Positions 61,337 to 64,000 of a stretch of 64,000 nucleotides of DNA are shown here, one piece after another. Source of the DNA: Alloascoidea africana (Eukaryota; Ascomycota; Alloascoideomycetes; Alloascoideales; Alloascoideaceae). The notes under the pieces were generated by a model, which was given only the letters and a program-made list of their open reading frames with translations, was not told where the DNA came from and searched no databases. The stretch spans positions 930,001 to 994,000 of the forward strand of contig JAKTTT010000001.1 of assembly GCA_030581615.1 (NCBI GenBank), written 5' to 3'. Made by a program: the position numbers and the translations under genes. Position 1 is the stretch's first letter. Each line of letters begins with the position of its first letter.

Positions 61337-64000
61337 TCAACTCTGAGATTTAAACAACCGCTTTAGTCTATGCCTTATAGAAACCTTATCATTATATTCG
61401 CCACCTCTGCTCAAATTCTTCTTCCTTGTTGGCTCGATAGAAGGTAGGGGACCTCTTGTACGGCTGTTATATGTCGCTGTTGATGCCAATGTTCTCATGC
61501 TTGAATCAAAAGAAGGCTGGGTGACAGCACTTGAGTTATTACTGAGATCGGCTTTGTTTCCCATACTTGCAAAAGAATTCACTTTCGCAGTCTCAAGATT
61601 GGGTAGTGGATACATCACCGGTTGCTGCGGCTGTTCTTGTTGATGATGGCCTGATAAAACAGGAAACGATGTAATTGCATTGGAGGTGTTTGTAGATGCC
61701 ACGGCTGCCAAAGGTGCAGAGGATTGGCTGCCCTGGTTTTCGGTTCCGTCTGTTTGATTATTAGGATGATTTCTCACAAGCTTTTCTCCCAAGTACATTG
61801 AATTTCCAACTTTGTGATTTTGGCTCTGATGATAAGGTTTATTAACAGTCAAAAAGTCGTCACGTATTAATGCATTATTGGACTGAACGGTGGGTGACGA
61901 ATACGAAGAGTCCATCTTTGTCGAAGAGGAAATGGTTTCGATTTCTTGTTCCATTTGAAGAGAATGCCTCGTTGCAATCTTATTATTTTCAATCGTTGAA
62001 ATACTGCTATCCTTTCTGTGGTGATACTGAATGTGCGGTGAAAATCTAGGCCGTAAACTCGTAAAACCTCTAGTACTGACTTTCAAAGAGCGCTTGTCCC
62101 CAGCGCCTTTCCCTCTCCCCGTTGGTGTATTGGAAGCAGACGCCTGAATAGGCTTTATAGCAACAAAGTCCAGACCGCTGTCAGAGTCCGAATCTGAAAA
62201 CCTCGATTTGAAATCCCTATGGAAAAACTGGTCTCCGCCAATGCCCAGTTCGCTTGTCTTTGAACTTCGCCCATCTTTACTACGGCTTGAACTTTTGGAT
62301 GCTGAAGAGTTTAGACCAACGTACATGACCTTTGACGTGGTTGGGCTAAAAGAGGAATCTGCCCTAAGAGATAACCTCTTGAATCCAGATGATGTAGAAA
62401 AAGGTCTTTCCCTTTCAAAACTGGATTTGGCAGAATCGTCCATGATAAAACCCTTAGCAGTGGAAGGTTTTGATTTCTTGGTAGTTGCACGTTGTGTGGT
62501 TTTAGCAATGGGCTTTGTGTTTTGGGGTTTAGCCAGCGATGAGCTTTCCCTCGTCTTTGATGTGCTCTGATCTTCAGATTGGATCACATCAGCTGGCACT
62601 TTAATTTCAGCCTTCGCTTTGATTGTCTCGCTATCAGAAGCAAAACTCGTTGCAGATCCAGGTAAACGATATGTAGTGTTATTACCAGTTTTCTCCACTT
62701 TTTCATTGATATACTTTTGAGCCGGTGGTGCCTGAGACAAAGATGACCTCTTTCCATCAACATCAGGATCGATTGAAGAGGATACTGCTCCATCTCTGGA
62801 AGTAGTCATCTTTGAATCATCATCACAAACACCAGCATTATCAAGTTCAGCATTCGATTGATGCTGCGATATTGGTTCACTGTCTCTTTTTATTGAGGGT
62901 TCAGGTTCATCATTGAAAAAAGAGGGAATACTTCCTCCATCAAACCCAAGAAAATCAAGTACATCGTTTCCACGTGTACCATTTTTGCGTCTTCTTACAC
63001 TGCCGTCGAGTTCCTCATCACTGGAGGAATCATCATCATCATCATCATCATCTACATTAACAACACCAGGAACCGGTGTATTAATGCCCTCGGGCTCACT
63101 ATAAGGCTCCCGTTGTTCCAGCTTATCATCGATGGTAATTGTCTGATTCCGCTCATTGGACGTTTCCGTTTTAGTATTAGATCGATTATCGTAGCTGGTA
63201 GAAGGTGATGATTCCTTGAGGAACGAGAGTTCAGATTCGGAATATTGTAAATCAGAAATACCTTCGTTTTCTTCATCATGTTTTGGTCTCCTGGACACTA
63301 CTTGTTCTTCATTTGTGGAACAGGTATCTACTATAATAGGTATATGAGAACTTGATGCAGAAACGACAGAACCATTGGAAGAGGTTGGGTTATCTTTGAG
63401 AAATGAAGCAACAGGTTCAAGAGTCTTGGATCCATCATGATCCATACCAATAGACCTTTTCGCTGAATCATAAGAAGACTGTCTTGATGAGTTGTATTTC
63501 CTAGAGGTCAGCTTTTTCTTTGGTGTCCCTTTTACAGCTCTCCCCCGTGACGGAGACCGAGTGTTGATTGGTATAGACACTTCCACAGGAACAAGGCCAT
63601 ATTTACTTGGAACATACTTTTTAACAAGTTTCCTAGGAACATCTGGGTATTCTGATTTTTGCAACTGGTTAAGATTATTGTTAAACCGTCTATTAATCGA
63701 TGCTGCATCCATCGAGGAAACTTCGGAAAGACTCACTCGAGACGCACTTTTCGAAACGGATCGTCCTTTCCCCTTTCGAGTTATGCTTCTACCGGTTCGG
63801 GTCCCTACGGATCTCGTAGCACCACTGTTTCTTGATCTGACCCTAGCCGTTTCCTGTTCTCCTGAAAGCCGTAAGGCGGATCGAACAGGAGAAGCTGTTC
63901 TTGGAGGAGGAGTATGATGAGTATAATGGGTCTCAGGATCATCAAGTATCAGAATCGAGTCTCTTTTAGCCGGTGTATCTGGTACCTCATTTCGAACGCC
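61337..64000 (-). CDS. Eisosome SEG1-like protein, 5' end beyond the window (partial)
   Basis: The minus-strand frame is open from the window end to the stop at 61337, 887 residues, with its start outside the window. The earliest part contains PETHYTHHTPPPRTASPVRS and a basic Ser/Arg tract. Then comes the most conserved-looking piece, YPDVPRKLVKKYVPSKYGLV followed by PVEVSIPI, which resembles the KYVPGPxGL(V/I)xVxVP motif of eisosome Seg1/Seg2-type proteins. The rest is disordered: an eight-Asp run, SSSDEELDG, many Ser-rich tracts, a Gln/Pro patch, and a basic C-terminus RHRLKRLFKSQS. Seg1 stabilises eisosomes at the plasma membrane; this role is only inferred from the motif. The gene itself is certain; the family call is moderate. 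Confidence 0.6.
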   Translation of the reverse strand, partial: GVRNEVPDTPAKRDSILILDDPETHYTHHTPPPRTASPVRSALRLSGEQETARVRSRNSGATRSVGTRTGRSITRKGKGRSVSKSASRVSLSEVSSMDAASINRRFNNNLNQLQKSEYPDVPRKLVKKYVPSKYGLVPVEVSIPINTRSPSRGRAVKGTPKKKLTSRKYNSSRQSSYDSAKRSIGMDHDGSKTLEPVASFLKDNPTSSNGSVVSASSSHIPIIVDTCSTNEEQVVSRRPKHDEENEGISDLQYSESELSFLKESSPSTSYDNRSNTKTETSNERNQTITIDDKLEQREPYSEPEGINTPVPGVVNVDDDDDDDDSSSDEELDGSVRRRKNGTRGNDVLDFLGFDGGSIPSFFNDEPEPSIKRDSEPISQHQSNAELDNAGVCDDDSKMTTSRDGAVSSSIDPDVDGKRSSLSQAPPAQKYINEKVEKTGNNTTYRLPGSATSFASDSETIKAKAEIKVPADVIQSEDQSTSKTRESSSLAKPQNTKPIAKTTQRATTKKSKPSTAKGFIMDDSAKSSFERERPFSTSSGFKRLSLRADSSFSPTTSKVMYVGLNSSASKSSSRSKDGRSSKTSELGIGGDQFFHRDFKSRFSDSDSDSGLDFVAIKPIQASASNTPTGRGKGAGDKRSLKVSTRGFTSLRPRFSPHIQYHHRKDSSISTIENNKIATRHSLQMEQEIETISSSTKMDSSYSSPTVQSNNALIRDDFLTVNKPYHQSQNHKVGNSMYLGEKLVRNHPNNQTDGTENQGSQSSAPLAAVASTNTSNAITSFPVLSGHHQQEQPQQPVMYPLPNLETAKVNSFASMGNKADLSNNSSAVTQPSFDSSMRTLASTATYNSRTRGPLPSIEPTRKKNLSRGGEYNDKVSIRHRLKRLFKSQS
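63029..63052 (-). repeat. Coding ATC/GAT repeat encoding poly-aspartate
   Basis: Eight consecutive ATC units on the plus strand are read as GAT codons on the minus strand, giving eight aspartates inside the acidic part of the SEG1-like protein. Such a tract is prone to length change. Confidence 0.85.

Noticed and set aside
62208-62570. 120-codon plus-strand frame opposite the SEG1-like gene
   Set aside because: It is the antisense shadow of a Ser-rich coding sequence and has no independent start context or domain.
1-64000. CRISPR arrays, prophage or bacterial operons
   Set aside because: The window is eukaryotic (spliced genes, yeast families); no regularly spaced repeat arrays were seen.

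Overview
The window looks like nuclear chromosome from a budding yeast (Saccharomycotina). The recognisable genes are a typical ascomycete-yeast set: biotin synthase BIO2, SNARE BET1, PQ-loop protein ANY1/CFS1, signal recognition particle SRP14, an IRC21-type cytochrome b5 protein, class II aldolase FBA1, an MFS transporter, a DUF3112-type membrane protein and an eisosome SEG1-like protein. Two traits argue for an early-diverging, intron-retaining lineage rather than Saccharomyces or Candida. First, seven spliceosomal introns can be placed in five genes, with sites GTACGT, GTATGT, GTAAGT, GTAAGC or GTGAGT and branch motifs CTAAC or CTAAT. Second, CTG encodes the invariant Leu117 of aldolase, so this is not a CUG-Ser yeast. 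The species was not identified.

Layout. Positions 1-15000 are the normal gene-dense part: tail of a membrane-protein gene (1-135), BIO2 (416-1690, +), BET1 (1818-2595, -, four exons), a coiled-coil acidic protein (3050-4837, -, two exons), ANY1 (5120-6258, +, two exons), an MFS transporter (7155-8744, -), SRP14 (11781-12303, -, two exons), a cytochrome b5 protein (12688-13662, +) and FBA1 (13914-14999, -) with a GC-rich, TATA-containing promoter. Positions 15800-22400 hold no certain gene. A membrane-protein gene (22398-23720, +) and a small spliced Cys-containing protein gene (24687-25345, -) follow.

From about 25.35 kb to 61.3 kb there is an AT-rich stretch of about 35 kb with no gene I can support. 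Its many open frames of 60-130 codons are about what chance gives at this base composition. It lacks recognisable transposon proteins, tRNAs and long tandem repeats, but it does contain a strong hairpin (28474-28576) and a GC-richer island (57.3-58.3 kb). Genes resume at 61337 with a long, low-complexity SEG1-like gene on the minus strand that runs off the window end.

The genes do not form one pathway. BIO2 (mitochondrial Fe-S/SAM enzyme) and FBA1 (glycolysis) are metabolic. BET1, ANY1, SRP14 and the SEG1-like gene all concern membranes and secretion. The most unusual thing in the window is the gene desert itself, a candidate centromeric, pericentromeric or other silent domain; that interpretation is inference.
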